NCBI RefSeq assembly: GCF_008123425.1
Contig: NZ_VSSS01000023.1
Span: forward strand, 62,001 to 126,000
From: Bradyrhizobium rifense
GTDB taxonomy: Bacteria; Pseudomonadota; Alphaproteobacteria; Rhizobiales; Xanthobacteraceae
Direction of reading: 5' to 3'
DNA length: 64,000 nt
Shown piece by piece: positions 26,824 through 35,717 of the stretch (the stretch's first letter is position 1; each line of letters opens with the position of its first letter). The notes beneath the pieces are model-generated. The model was not told the origin of the DNA, did no database searches, and saw nothing but the letters and a program-made list of their open reading frames with translations. Made by a program: the position numbers and the translations under genes.

Positions 26824-27924
26824 TCACAGCACGACGCCGGTCTCCTCGTTTAGCAGGTGCATGTTGTTGAGGTCCATCGCCAAACGCATGGGAGCTCCGT
26901 CCTTGGCGCCGGCATTGGGATTGACGCGGCCGCAGACCGGCGTGCCGTCGAGCCCGAAATAGACCAGAGTCTCCATCCCCATCGGCTCGGTGACGTCGAG
27001 CACGGTGTCGAAGGTTTCGACGCCGGGCTCCAGATGCGCATTCGATTCCGTGAGGTGTTCAGGACGGACGCCGAGCAGCAGCTTGTCGGTGCGCGGCAAC
27101 GCGTTGTAGCGGCCGGCCCTGGCGGGTGGCAGCGGGAACGAGATGCGGTCGGTCAAGCGGATGTTGAGCTTGCCGCCTGAATCCTCCAGCCGGCACGGGA
27201 TAAAATTCATTGCGGGCGAGCCGATAAAGCCTGCAACAAAGCGTGTCGCTGGCTTGTGGTAGAGCTCGTTCGGCGTACCGATCTGCTCGATCCGTCCCTT
27301 GTTCATGACCACCACGCGGTCGGCCAGCGTCATCGCCTCGACCTGGTCGTGGGTGACGTAGACGGTCGTGGTGCGCACCTTCTGGTGCACCTTCTTGATC
27401 TCGATCCGCATCTGCACCCGCAGCTTGGCGTCGAGATTGGACAGCGGTTCGTCGAACAGGAAGACCTTTGGATTGCGCACGATGGCGCGCCCCATGGCGA
27501 CGCGCTGGCGTTGGCCGCCGGAGAGCTGTTTTGGCTTGCGGTCGATCAGATCGGTGATGTCGAGCAGGCGTGCGGCTTCCGTCACCCGCGCCTTGATCTC
27601 GGCCTTCGGGTAGTGCTTCAGGCGCAGCCCGAACGACATGTTCTCGGCGACCGTCATGTGCGGGTAGAGCGCGTAGTTCTGGAACACCATGGCGATGTCG
27701 CGGTCCTTCGGCGGCACGTCGTTGACGACGTCGCCCCCGATCATAATGTCGCCGTCGCTGATGTCCTCGAGGCCTGCGATCATGCGCAGCGTGGTCGACT
27801 TGCCGCAGCCGGAGGGTCCGACCAGCACGATGAACTCGTGGTCGGCGATATCCAGGTCGATGCCGCGCACGGCTTCGACATCATCGTACCGCTTGACGAC
27901 CTTCCGCAATGCAACGTCAGCCAT
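26824..27924 (-). CDS. ABC transporter ATP-binding protein (UgpC/MalK type)
   Basis: A 366-residue CUT1-family ATPase: Walker [14 protein letters not shown] (about residues 37-49), signature [14 protein letters not shown] (about 133), Walker [13 protein letters not shown] (about 153), H-loop [10 protein letters not shown] (about 188). A C-terminal TOBE/MalK-like regulatory region (about 240-366) includes LLGVRPEHL. It energises sugar or polyol uptake with the two permeases upstream (6-bp gap). Confidence 0.93.
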   Translation of the reverse strand: MADVALRKVVKRYDDVEAVRGIDLDIADHEFIVLVGPSGCGKSTTLRMIAGLEDISDGDIMIGGDVVNDVPPKDRDIAMVFQNYALYPHMTVAENMSFGLRLKHYPKAEIKARVTEAARLLDITDLIDRKPKQLSGGQRQRVAMGRAIVRNPKVFLFDEPLSNLDAKLRVQMRIEIKKVHQKVRTTTVYVTHDQVEAMTLADRVVVMNKGRIEQIGTPNELYHKPATRFVAGFIGSPAMNFIPCRLEDSGGKLNIRLTDRISFPLPPARAGRYNALPRTDKLLLGVRPEHLTESNAHLEPGVETFDTVLDVTEPMGMETLVYFGLDGTPVCGRVNPNAGAKDGAPMRLAMDLNNMHLLNEETGVVL

Positions 27925-27930
27925 GAGACA

Positions 27931-28836
27931 TCAACCCTTTGTCGCGCCGGCGGTCAGGCCGGCAATGTAGTAGTCCATCAGGAAGGCGTAGATGATCAGC
28001 GGCGGTGCTGCGCCGAGCAGTGCGCCGGTCATGATCTGCCCCCAGTTGAAGACGTCGCCCTTGATCAGCGTGGTGGTGATGCCGACCGGCAGCACCAGCT
28101 GGTCGATCGACGTCGTGAACACCAGGGGATAGAGGAACTGGGCCCAGGACACCGTGAAGGCAAAGATGGTCGCCGCGATCAGGCCGGGAAGCGCCACCGG
28201 AATGAAGATCCGCAGCAGGGTCTGGAGCCAGGAGGCGCCGTCGATGATCGCGGCCTCGTCGAGCTCCTTCGGGATCGAGGCGAAATAGCCGATCATGATC
28301 CAGGTACAGAACGGCACCGTCAGCGTCGGATAGACGAATAGCAGCACGTACCATCGGTTCAGGAGTGTGATGCCGGTGATGTCCTGAACCAGCGCCAGCA
28401 TCTTGAACAGCGGGATGAAGAGGAGGCTGTCCGGGACCAGGTAGGTCAGGAACACGCCGGTCGCGAGCGTCGTCGAGCCCCAGAACTTCATCCGCGCGAG
28501 CGCGAAGGCGGCAGGGATGCTGATCAGCATCGTGACGAGCACAACCACCAGCGACACGATGGTCGAATTCCAGAAGAACCGGAGGAATTGGCTCGACGTC
28601 AGCAGTTCGACATAGTTCGCCAGCGTCGGGTGGAACACCCACCACGGATTGGTCGCAGCCGAGATCTCCGCGCTGCTCTTGAGCGAGGTGATCACCATGT
28701 ACAGCGGCGGCGTCAGAAAGAAGATCGCAAACAGCACCAGGAAGAAATAGGACCAGCGCAGCGCCCAAGTACGGTCCCGGCTCATGCTGCCGAGTTTGCG
28801 GGTTGGTCCGGCCTTGTCGATCGCGATTGTGCTCAT
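27931..28836 (-). CDS. ABC transporter permease (MalG type)
   Basis: A 301-residue permease with six predicted membrane spans and the EAA loop seen as ELDEAAIIDGASWLQTLLRI (about residues 187-206). Start ATG at 28836 shares one base with the stop of the preceding permease (TGATG), so translation is coupled; the longer open frame to 29406 lies inside that gene. It forms the translocation pore with the MalF-type partner. Confidence 0.92.
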   Translation of the reverse strand: MSTIAIDKAGPTRKLGSMSRDRTWALRWSYFFLVLFAIFFLTPPLYMVITSLKSSAEISAATNPWWVFHPTLANYVELLTSSQFLRFFWNSTIVSLVVVLVTMLISIPAAFALARMKFWGSTTLATGVFLTYLVPDSLLFIPLFKMLALVQDITGITLLNRWYVLLFVYPTLTVPFCTWIMIGYFASIPKELDEAAIIDGASWLQTLLRIFIPVALPGLIAATIFAFTVSWAQFLYPLVFTTSIDQLVLPVGITTTLIKGDVFNWGQIMTGALLGAAPPLIIYAFLMDYYIAGLTAGATKG

Positions 28837-29774
28837 CAGGATTCGTTCCCGCGTTTGTTGACGTCGCGCAGGATGAAGATCGCTGCGACGGCGAGGATCG
28901 GGACCATAAATAACGAGACGCTGGCACCGAGCGGAATGTCGTTGCTCTCGATGCCGACCCGGAACGCATAGGTGGCAAAGATCTGGGTCTGGTCGAGAGG
29001 CCCGCCTGAGGTCAGGATGCGGACGATGTCGAAATTGGCGAAGGTGACGATCAGCGAGAACAGCGTCGTGATCGCGATGATGTTGCGCATCATCGGCAGC
29101 GTTATGAACCAGATCTTCTGCCACCAATTGGCGCCGTCGATTGCGGCGGCCTCGTAGAGCTGGTCCGGCACCGATTTCAGCGCCGCCAGATACATGATCA
29201 GGAAGAACGGCGCGCCGTACCAGACGTTGACGAGGATGACGGAAAAGCGCGCCCAGGCGGCATCGCCGAGCCAGTTGATGGGACCGATGCCGAAAAATGA
29301 GAGCGTGTAGTTGAACGCGCTGTAGGATGGGTCGAACAGCCACAGCCAGGCGAGCGTGCTCATCGCCGGCGGGATCACCCAGGGCACCAGCAGCATGCCG
29401 CGCCATTTGCGCTGGCCCTTGGCCGGTATGTTGTGCACGAAATGCGCGACGATGAAGCCGATCAGCGCCTTGAAGAACACGGCGGTAACCGCAAAGATGC
29501 AGGACTGCTTCACCACCATCCAGAACGTCTCGCGCTTGAACAGGAAGGTGAAGTTGCCGAAGCCGACGAATTTCTGCATCGACTTGTTCAGCGTCGCGAG
29601 GTGGATCGAGAACAAGGCAGGGTAAAGCACGAACAGTGCGATCAGCAGGATCAGCGGCAGCGTCAGGAAGAACGCCACAGTCGATTTCCGCTTCAACGCA
29701 TTGTGCAGGCCCGTCCGTTTGCGCGCGCTCGCCGTGCGGGCGACGCGACCGTGCTCAACGACGACATCGGCCAT
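28836..29774 (-). CDS. ABC transporter permease (MalF type)
   Basis: A 312-residue permease. A basic cytoplasmic N-terminus is followed by a hydrophobic STVAFFLTLPLILLIALFVL (about residues 32-51), then five further spans. The EAA loop is QLYEAAAIDGANWWQKIWFI (about 205-225). It lies 149 bp after the substrate-binding protein gene; that spacer holds a long hairpin. Confidence 0.92.
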   Translation of the reverse strand: MADVVVEHGRVARTASARKRTGLHNALKRKSTVAFFLTLPLILLIALFVLYPALFSIHLATLNKSMQKFVGFGNFTFLFKRETFWMVVKQSCIFAVTAVFFKALIGFIVAHFVHNIPAKGQRKWRGMLLVPWVIPPAMSTLAWLWLFDPSYSAFNYTLSFFGIGPINWLGDAAWARFSVILVNVWYGAPFFLIMYLAALKSVPDQLYEAAAIDGANWWQKIWFITLPMMRNIIAITTLFSLIVTFANFDIVRILTSGGPLDQTQIFATYAFRVGIESNDIPLGASVSLFMVPILAVAAIFILRDVNKRGNES

Positions 29775-29868
29775 GTCAGTTTCCTTGGGTCAAGCTTCCT
29801 TGCGGAATGTCCAACGGCGAAGCCGGCACCTGCGTGTCGGCCCAATCTGGTCAAGTCCACCGAACGGC

Positions 29869-29920
29869 GGGGTGCCCTGGCGGCTCACGCTGGGATGCGT
29901 GAACCGCCGTGGCACACCCC
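29869..29920 (-). promoter_or_regulatory. Long intercistronic hairpin between binding-protein and permease genes
   Basis: A three-part stem, GGGGTGCC/GGCAC-A-CCCC, GGCGG/CCGCC and TCACGC/GCGTGA, around a 6-nt loop, starting 3 bp after the binding-protein stop. Such hairpins commonly protect the upstream message and lower downstream expression, giving the excess of binding protein that ABC importers need. Confidence 0.7.
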
Positions 29921-29923
29921 GGC

Positions 29924-31264
29924 TTAGGTTCGCATGAAGCCTTCACACTCGCCTTCGCCCCAGGCGAGCGCGGTCTCCAACTTTTCCCCCTGCGCAAAGC
30001 GCAGCGCCATCTTGGTCAGCGTGGCCTGCGCGTAGATCTGCTGGGCGATCTTCGGCGGCGCCGGAGAGGCCGCAATCGACAGCGTCTGATGATTGTAGGG
30101 ATTTGGATAGTGATAGAGCGTGCCCTTCGGCGGGCCTACCTCGGCCCAGGTCTTCAGCGTCGTCATCTTTGCATAAGCCGGCAAATCGTAGCCGCCGCTC
30201 GCCGCGACGAACTTTTCGATCGATGACGGCTGTGACAGAAAAGCGAGAAGGCTCTTGGCCGATGCCTTGTTCTTGGAGAAATTCCAGAGACCCCAGAAAT
30301 AGGGCAGGAACGGCGCGTACCGGCCCTTAGGACCGGAGGGGAAGCCGTGCGTCCAGCATTGCTCGGCGACCTGCGGCGCGTCGCGCTTGGCCACCGCCCA
30401 GGCGCTCGGCGGATTCATGATGAGGGCGCCGCGGCCGGAGATCAGCCATTTGTTGTTCGAGGCATCGTCCCAGGACGGTGCGTCCGGCGGCAGGAAGGCG
30501 ATCAGCTTCTTGTAATATTCGAGCGCCTGGCGAACCTCATCGGTCTTCACCGTGACATCGCCCTTGGCGTTGACGAGTTCGGCGCCGAACGATTGGAAGA
30601 TGGCGCCCGCGGTATCGACGCTGTCAGTGGTCTCGCCGAGACCGATTCCGAATGGGAAACCTGCCTTCTGGCAGGCTTCCGCCGCCTTCAGGAATGTGTC
30701 CATATTCCAGCTATCGGCCTTGGGCGGCGCGCCGACGGGGTACAGTTCCTGGACGTCGATCCCCGCATGCTTCTTCATCAGGTCGATGCGCGAGCAGGGC
30801 CCCTTGATCTGGCTCCCCGGGGTTGCGGGGACAGCAAGCCATTTGCCGTCGGCCTTGCCGAGATATTTGACCGTATCGTTGACCTCACCGTTCTGCTTGA
30901 TCGCCTCCTCGACCACGTCGTTCACCGGTTCAAACTGCTCGGCGTAAGCATGCGGCCACCAGGTGTACATCTGAAGAATGTCGTGACCGGATTTGGCCTG
31001 CGCTTCGGCCGCGACCGTCAGCTCGATCTTCTTGTTGTTGCTGGTGATGTAATCGATGGAGACTTCGACCTTCTCCTTTTCAGCCCATTCCTTGACCATG
31101 GCGGTGGAGGCGTCGTTGGCGCCGGGCACCCAATGGTCCCAGAAGCCGATCGAGAGTTTGCCGGCGGCGTAAGCGCCTCGGACATAGGGCGCCGCGATCA
31201 GCGCCGTGGAGGACATTGCAGTGGCAGCTACAAATTGACGTCGCGTCAGTGTCTTGCGTGACAT
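29924..31264 (-). CDS. ABC transporter extracellular substrate-binding protein (family 1)
   Basis: A 446-residue binding protein. Its N-terminus TLTRRQFVAATAMSSTALIA is a twin-arginine-type signal with cleavage near AYAAG (residue 34), so export is probably by Tat. The mature part is a family-1 extracellular solute-binding fold (KSGHDILQMYTWWPHAYAEQ about residue 90; MNPPSAWAVA about 285). It is the first gene of a five-gene operon: binding protein, two permeases, ATPase, hydroxyacid dehydrogenase. The ligand is probably a sugar, polyol or related acid. Confidence 0.9.
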   Translation of the reverse strand: MSRKTLTRRQFVAATAMSSTALIAAPYVRGAYAAGKLSIGFWDHWVPGANDASTAMVKEWAEKEKVEVSIDYITSNNKKIELTVAAEAQAKSGHDILQMYTWWPHAYAEQFEPVNDVVEEAIKQNGEVNDTVKYLGKADGKWLAVPATPGSQIKGPCSRIDLMKKHAGIDVQELYPVGAPPKADSWNMDTFLKAAEACQKAGFPFGIGLGETTDSVDTAGAIFQSFGAELVNAKGDVTVKTDEVRQALEYYKKLIAFLPPDAPSWDDASNNKWLISGRGALIMNPPSAWAVAKRDAPQVAEQCWTHGFPSGPKGRYAPFLPYFWGLWNFSKNKASAKSLLAFLSQPSSIEKFVAASGGYDLPAYAKMTTLKTWAEVGPPKGTLYHYPNPYNHQTLSIAASPAPPKIAQQIYAQATLTKMALRFAQGEKLETALAWGEGECEGFMRT

Positions 31265-31733
31265 CTCGTTTCCTCGCCTTGGTGTGTTTTATTGTTCTGT
31301 CGTTTCCTCTGACTTTCCTGAGTTTGTTTTTGATTTTGTTGTTGGACGTTTCTTATTAGCGTCGTCATCCCTGCGGCAAATCGCGCGGGGACGCGGCAAA
31401 TTGGTAGCGCGATCAGACCACGATTGATTGCGTCTGTCGAGAAAGCCGAATGCCTCGCGCTCTAGAACTAACGTTGTGTACGAAATGATCGCGGCCTGCG
31501 TCGGTGGTGGGCTGTGGCTGCTCTTATTGCGACGCACACTTCGGCGTGCGACGGCTGGAGACGATCCGTGCGCAATTACGCCGCAGTTCCGAATAAGCCT
31601 GCATAACCGCTTCGCGCCACAGGCCTTTCAAAGGGGGACAGCGATGGTCCGCGCCTAGACCTCGGTGTCGCGAAAACGGTAGAGTTGCAACCGGCAGGAG
31701 GCCTGCCGTTTCCCAGAAGGCAAGCAGATCGAC
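31265..31733. other. Divergent intergenic region
   Basis: These 469 bp separate the ABC operon (leftward) from the LTXXQ gene (rightward) and must hold both promoters. No convincing -35/-10 pair, operator palindrome or RNA gene stands out. Short open frames here have poor codon use. AGAAGG at about 31717 is the probable ribosome-binding site of the rightward gene. Confidence 0.4.
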
Positions 31734-32558
31734 ATGAAGACCCAAATGATCCCCCCGACGCCGCCTGCGCGGCTTGGCCTGCGACGTTGGCTCGCGCTCG
31801 GCTCCGTGCTGACAGTGCTGATTGGCGCGGCCGCGGTTGCGAATGCACAAGGTTTGGTCAAGGGCGTTCAGGATGGGGCCGCGGCCGGTAACAAAGCGGC
31901 GGGTCCCGTTGGTGGCGTCCTTGGCGGTGCCATCGGCGGCGTAGTCGGCGTCTTCACCGGCGTGCTGGGCGTCAACAACAATAATGGCCAGGCGCCGGCT
32001 GCCAAGGATGCGAACAAGGATGCCAGCAAGGACGCATCCAAGGATGCGAAGGACTCCAAGCAGCCGGGCGGCGCCAAGGATGCCAAGGGCGCCAAGGACA
32101 ATGCCAAGGGCGGCAAGGGTGCCAAGGCGACCAAGGAAGCCAAGAACACGCCCCAGGACAACGAGGACGTCACCGTCCTGACCCAGCCCGGCGCGCCGCA
32201 GCTGACCGCGGACCAGATCGTCTCCAACAGCGATTCCTATATCGAGCGCATCAAGAAGGAGCTGAACCTGACCCCCGATCAGGAAAAGCACTGGTTCGGC
32301 TTCTCCAGCGCCATGCACTATCTCGGGCATAATGGCGCCGAGCGGCTCAACCTGCGGATGGAGCGCGCCAAGCGCGATCCGCCCGACGACATCATCGAGC
32401 AGATGCGCAACGAGTCGCAATTCCTGATCGACCGCGCCGCCGATCAGCGCAATGTCGCCGATGCTGCCGAACCGTTGTTCTCGAGCCTCGATGACAAGCA
32501 GAAGCAGGTGTTCATCGAGGAGATGGTTCGGCTCAGCCATGAGCGCGGCCTGGATTGA
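31734..32558 (+). CDS. Exported LTXXQ (Spy/CpxP-like) protein with Lys/Asp/Ala linker
   Basis: A 274-residue protein. A signal peptide (about residues 1-39, WLALGSVLTVLIGAAAVANA) is followed by a Gly-rich hydrophobic stretch (GGVLGGAIGGVVGVFTGVLG, about 61-80). A charged low-complexity linker (about 90-145, repeated KDA/KDAS units) leads to an LTXXQ domain (LNLTPDQEKHWFGFSSAM, about 180-197). Spy/CpxP relatives are periplasmic chaperones in envelope stress. The Gly-rich segment resembles glycine-zipper regions that insert in membranes. Role here is inferred. Confidence 0.8.
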   Translation: MKTQMIPPTPPARLGLRRWLALGSVLTVLIGAAAVANAQGLVKGVQDGAAAGNKAAGPVGGVLGGAIGGVVGVFTGVLGVNNNNGQAPAAKDANKDASKDASKDAKDSKQPGGAKDAKGAKDNAKGGKGAKATKEAKNTPQDNEDVTVLTQPGAPQLTADQIVSNSDSYIERIKKELNLTPDQEKHWFGFSSAMHYLGHNGAERLNLRMERAKRDPPDDIIEQMRNESQFLIDRAADQRNVADAAEPLFSSLDDKQKQVFIEEMVRLSHERGLD

Positions 32559-32668
32559 TCAAGCTTGAGTTGGATTGCATGCATTCGTGGAATTTGAAGC
32601 CCACGAATTCGTGAATCCTTCTCGCAAATCGGGTATGCTTATCTCCGCAAGATGGCTGCGGGGTTGAT

Positions 32669-33046
32669 ATGGCGGACGGACTCTCCGTTTTCCTGGTCGA
32701 AGACGAGGCGTTGATCCGGATGATGATGGCTGACATGGTGGAGGAACTTGGCCACCATGTCGTCGCAGAAGCGGACAATGTGCGCGATGCGAGCGCTTTT
32801 GCGATGACCGCGCAGTACGATTTCGCGATCCTCGACATCAATCTGATGGGCGTTTACGTCGATCCGGTCGCCGATTTGATCGAGCGCCGCGGCAAGCCGT
32901 TTTTGTTCGCGACGGGCTATGGGCCGGAATTGTTGCCGTCGTTGCTCCGGCGCCGGCCGATTTTGCGCAAGCCGATTGCGCTCGACCAGCTCAAGATCAT
33001 GATCGACTCGCTGTTTCCGGATGCGCCGGCCAAGGCATCGTACTGA
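32669..33046 (+). CDS. Single-domain response regulator
   Basis: A 125-residue receiver domain alone: acidic pocket VEDEALIRMMM (residues 10-20), phospho-acceptor Asp in FAILDINLMG (about residue 55), Thr/Lys switch in LFATGYG (about 82) and RKPIAL (about 100). No output domain is present, so it acts by protein-protein contact or as a phosphate sink, as CheY/DivK-type regulators do. No kinase gene is adjacent. Confidence 0.9.
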   Translation: MADGLSVFLVEDEALIRMMMADMVEELGHHVVAEADNVRDASAFAMTAQYDFAILDINLMGVYVDPVADLIERRGKPFLFATGYGPELLPSLLRRRPILRKPIALDQLKIMIDSLFPDAPAKASY

Positions 33047-33088
33047 TCCAGGGCGCCACACTGACATTGTCAACGATCGAGAGGCGAT

Positions 33089-33125
33089 CAACGAAGACTT
33101 GGTCAACGAAGACTTGGTCAACGAA
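33089..33125. repeat. 15-bp tandem repeat
   Basis: CAACGAAGACTTGGT occurs at 33089-33103 and 33104-33118, then a partial third copy. It lies between the response regulator and a terminator hairpin. Probably replication slippage; it could vary among strains. Confidence 0.8.
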
Positions 33126-33153
33126 AATGGCCGCCCGACAGGGGCGGCCATTT
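33125..33153. terminator. Bidirectional intrinsic terminator
   Basis: A perfect 12-bp stem AAATGGCCGCCC/GGGCGGCCATTT around GACAG, between the convergent response-regulator gene and the small membrane-protein gene. The A/T bases at the stem ends suit both directions. Confidence 0.8.
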
Positions 33154-33176
33154 GGGACGGAAGGTCCGTCAGTGTC

Positions 33177-33332
33177 TCACATCAGGCCGGCGCTGAGGTC
33201 AACGCCGTGTGCCATCAGGCTGAACGAGGCGATGAGCCCCAGGCCGCAGAAGATGATAATGGCTTTAAAAGAATAATCGGTCGACCGGGTCTGGATGGCA
33301 GCCGGCATTTCGGCGAGCGAAATCATGCTCAT
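33177..33332 (-). CDS. Small membrane protein (51 aa)
   Basis: A 51-residue protein: a polar N-terminus MSMISLAEMPAAIQTRSTDY followed by one membrane helix (AIIIFCGLGLIASFSLMA). The ATG at 33332 is preceded by AGGGGGGA at ideal spacing; codons at 33338 and 33365 are worse. I recall similar short proteins in Bradyrhizobium, without known function. Confidence 0.7.
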   Translation of the reverse strand: MSMISLAEMPAAIQTRSTDYSFKAIIIFCGLGLIASFSLMAHGVDLSAGLM

Positions 33333-33477
33333 GTTCATTCCCCCCTTGTTGATCCTGAATTGCATCAGGTGAGGGAACTCTTAGAGCAAAAAGTTTGACA
33401 TAGGCTTGCGAGAGATCCTTAACGGAATCGCAATCGATCGCGGACTCGCAACCGGCCGACAGGAGGTCCTGCAAGCC

Positions 33478-33681
33478 TTAGTTGCGGCCGGCCTTCAGCA
33501 CCTTGGCGATGGTATGGGCCGTCATGGCGGCGCGATCCGAGGCACGCTGGGCCGCCAACCGGTCCCGGGCCTTCTCCTCGATCAGCAGCTCGATCAGCGC
33601 CATGCGCTTGTCGTCATCGTCTGCCTCGGTCAGCAGCCGGTGATAGCGGTGATAGTCGAAGCCCACATCCTGCTTACGCAT
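33478..33681 (-). CDS. Small hypothetical protein (67 aa)
   Basis: A charged, probably all-helical protein of 67 residues: FDYHRYHRLLTEADDDDKRM then LIEELIEEKA-like amphipathic helix (ALIELLIEEKARDRLAAQRA). No signal or membrane segment. An 8-bp inverted repeat lies 38 bp upstream of its start and may be an operator. Function unknown. Confidence 0.6.
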   Translation of the reverse strand: MRKQDVGFDYHRYHRLLTEADDDDKRMALIELLIEEKARDRLAAQRASDRAAMTAHTIAKVLKAGRN

Positions 33682-33718
33682 GTCACGCCCCCGTGCCTAC
33701 GCCACACACAGGCGCGAA

Positions 33719-33738
33719 TTGTTTCCCATCGGAAACAA
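33719..33738. promoter_or_regulatory. Perfect inverted repeat, candidate operator
   Basis: TTGTTTCC-CATC-GGAAACAA, an 8-bp perfect dyad with 4-bp spacing, sits upstream of the small gene at 33681 (minus strand) and 88 bp past the end of the glucokinase gene. Dyads of this size often bind dimeric repressors. The regulator is unknown. Confidence 0.45.
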
Positions 33739-33825
33739 CGGGGCAAGCACGATCCTACGTGGAACCGCGTGTACGCTGCAATCAGCTGTGAATTGCTTAA
33801 CGGAAGGTGCGAGGGCGGGCGCGCT

Positions 33826-34800
33826 TCAGTCCAGATTGTGGTCGGCGAACATCTTCAGGCCGACGAAGCTCGCGTCGGGCTTCACGACGAGACGGGTCGG
33901 GATGTTGCGCAAATAGTCCTGGAAGCGCCCTTTGGCTTCGAAACGCGCGCGGAACGCTGAAGCCGAAAGGAACTCCGGAAAGCGCGGCACGATTCCGCCG
34001 GCAATGTAGACGCCGCCTCTGGAGCCGAAGGTCACCGCAAGATTGCCGGCGACCGAGCCGAGGATCTCGCAAAACATCTCCAGCGTCGCGCGGCTGAGCT
34101 CGCAAGTCCCGTCCAGCGCCGCCCTGGTGATCGCTGCCGCATCGCGTTGCGGCACCTGGGCTTGGTCGACCTCGGCCATCGCTTCATAGAGGGATTGCAG
34201 CCCGGAGCCGGACAGGGCGCCGCGCTCGATGGAGACATGGCCAAAGCGCCGGCGCATGGCGGCGATCACACGCTCCTCGCGCTCGTTCTCCGCCGGGAGC
34301 GTAGCGTGACCGGCCTCCGTGACGACGGCCAGCCGGGAGCCGTGACGCTCGACCAGGCAGGAGACGCCGAAACCCGTCCCGGGCCCGACCACCAGCAGCG
34401 GCTCCCCGGACATGCCGTCCTGGCCGCCGAGCGGAATCAGGTCCGCCGGCTGCAAGGCCGGCAGGGACCAGGCCACCACCTCGAAATCGTTGAGCACGTG
34501 GACACTGTCGAAGCCAAGCGCCGGCTGGAGCTCGTTGCCGTCGATCACCCAGGGGCTGTTGGTCATGACGCAGCGATTGTTGGTGACGGGACCGGCGACG
34601 GCGAGGACGGCCCTGGCCGGCTTCTCGCTGTCGGCCCGCCGCAGCACGTCGACGATGGCTTCGCGGACCGTCGGATGGTCAGCGACTTTCACATAGTCGA
34701 TCGCGCCGATCTGCTCGCCATTGCTCAGCGCGAAGCGCGCATTGGTGCCGCCGATATCGGCGAGAAGAATGTTGCCTGTCTTGCCGATACTCATGACCAT
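33826..34800 (-). CDS. glk: Glucokinase
   Basis: A 324-residue ROK-independent (bacterial Glk) kinase that phosphorylates glucose with ATP. It has the N-terminal phosphate motif LLADIGGTNARFAL (about residues 12-25), VAGPVTNNRCVMTNSPWVID (about 70-90), the catalytic Asp in VLNDFEVVAWSLP (about 103) and the ATP motif VVGPGTGFGVS (about 138). The GGVYIAGGIVP segment (about 265) closes the site. Start 34800 (or 34794 two codons later) is uncertain. It is divergent to the nicotinamidase gene. Confidence 0.93.
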   Translation of the reverse strand: MVMSIGKTGNILLADIGGTNARFALSNGEQIGAIDYVKVADHPTVREAIVDVLRRADSEKPARAVLAVAGPVTNNRCVMTNSPWVIDGNELQPALGFDSVHVLNDFEVVAWSLPALQPADLIPLGGQDGMSGEPLLVVGPGTGFGVSCLVERHGSRLAVVTEAGHATLPAENEREERVIAAMRRRFGHVSIERGALSGSGLQSLYEAMAEVDQAQVPQRDAAAITRAALDGTCELSRATLEMFCEILGSVAGNLAVTFGSRGGVYIAGGIVPRFPEFLSASAFRARFEAKGRFQDYLRNIPTRLVVKPDASFVGLKMFADHNLD

Positions 34801-35077
34801 TTGGCTGCCGTAGCCTTGCAGGCTTTGGGAACCCTTTCCTCCACACCTTCGCCGCGATCCGCATGGCGCGGATATCAGAGATTCCGCCCTCAGGTACAGC
34901 TAGTCAACACGGACGAGGCCAAAGCGTTGCATCCAGGTGGGGATCAGCGCGGGGATCAGCCGGCCGTTTGCGCGACATCGTTGCAGGGTGTCGGAGGTTG
35001 CGAAGCCGCGCGGGAAGATCGACATTGCAGGCAGCGATTGGCGCCGATTGCGCCGGACGGACGAGATGGGGTCTGCG

Positions 35078-35704
35078 ATGAAGATATCCGACCGCGACGT
35101 GCTGCTGGTGATCGACGTGCAGAACGACTTCTGCACGGGCGGGGCGCTCGCCGTTCCCGGCGGAGAGAAGGTCGTCCCCGACATCAACCGGATCGCCCAA
35201 AAATTCGCCAATGTGGTGCTGACGCAGGACTGGCATCCGGCCGACCACGTCTCCTTCGCGCCGAACCATGCGGGCAAGCAGCCGTTCCAGACCGTCGAGC
35301 TCGACTACGGCACCCAGGTGCTCTGGCCGACGCATTGCGTGCAGGGCACGGCCGGTGCCGAATTCCACCGCGAGCTCGAGGTCACCCGCGCGAACCTTGT
35401 GGTGCGCAAGGGTTTCCGCCGCGGGATCGATTCCTATTCGGCGCTGTTCGAGAATGACCACAAGACGCCGACCGGTATGCTTGGCTATCTGCGCGAGCGC
35501 GAGCTGAAGACGGTTTTCGTCGCCGGCCTGGCGCTCGATTTCTGCGTCCGCTTTTCCGCGGAGGATGCGCGCAAGGCCGGGTTCGAAATTGCCGTGATCG
35601 AGGATGCCTCTCGCGGCATCGACCTCGACGGCTCGGTCGCAGCGACCCATCAAAGTTTTAAGGAGCTCGGCATTTCCGTCGTCAGCCTGGAGGCGTTTTT
35701 GTGA
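35078..35704 (+). CDS. pncA: Nicotinamidase (isochorismatase family)
   Basis: A 208-residue cysteine hydrolase. The catalytic triad is visible: Asp in LLVIDVQNDF (about residue 11), Lys in LVVRKGF (about 112) and Cys in ALDFCV (about 155). The metal site is QDWHPADHVSF (about 52-60). PncA converts nicotinamide to nicotinate in NAD salvage. NAD synthetase is encoded 1.3 kb downstream on the same strand, which supports the role. The start at 35078 was chosen by family length; an in-frame ATG at 35066 is possible. Confidence 0.92.
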   Translation: MKISDRDVLLVIDVQNDFCTGGALAVPGGEKVVPDINRIAQKFANVVLTQDWHPADHVSFAPNHAGKQPFQTVELDYGTQVLWPTHCVQGTAGAEFHRELEVTRANLVVRKGFRRGIDSYSALFENDHKTPTGMLGYLRERELKTVFVAGLALDFCVRFSAEDARKAGFEIAVIEDASRGIDLDGSVAATHQSFKELGISVVSLEAFL

Positions 35705-35717
35705 GGATCATGCAGTA

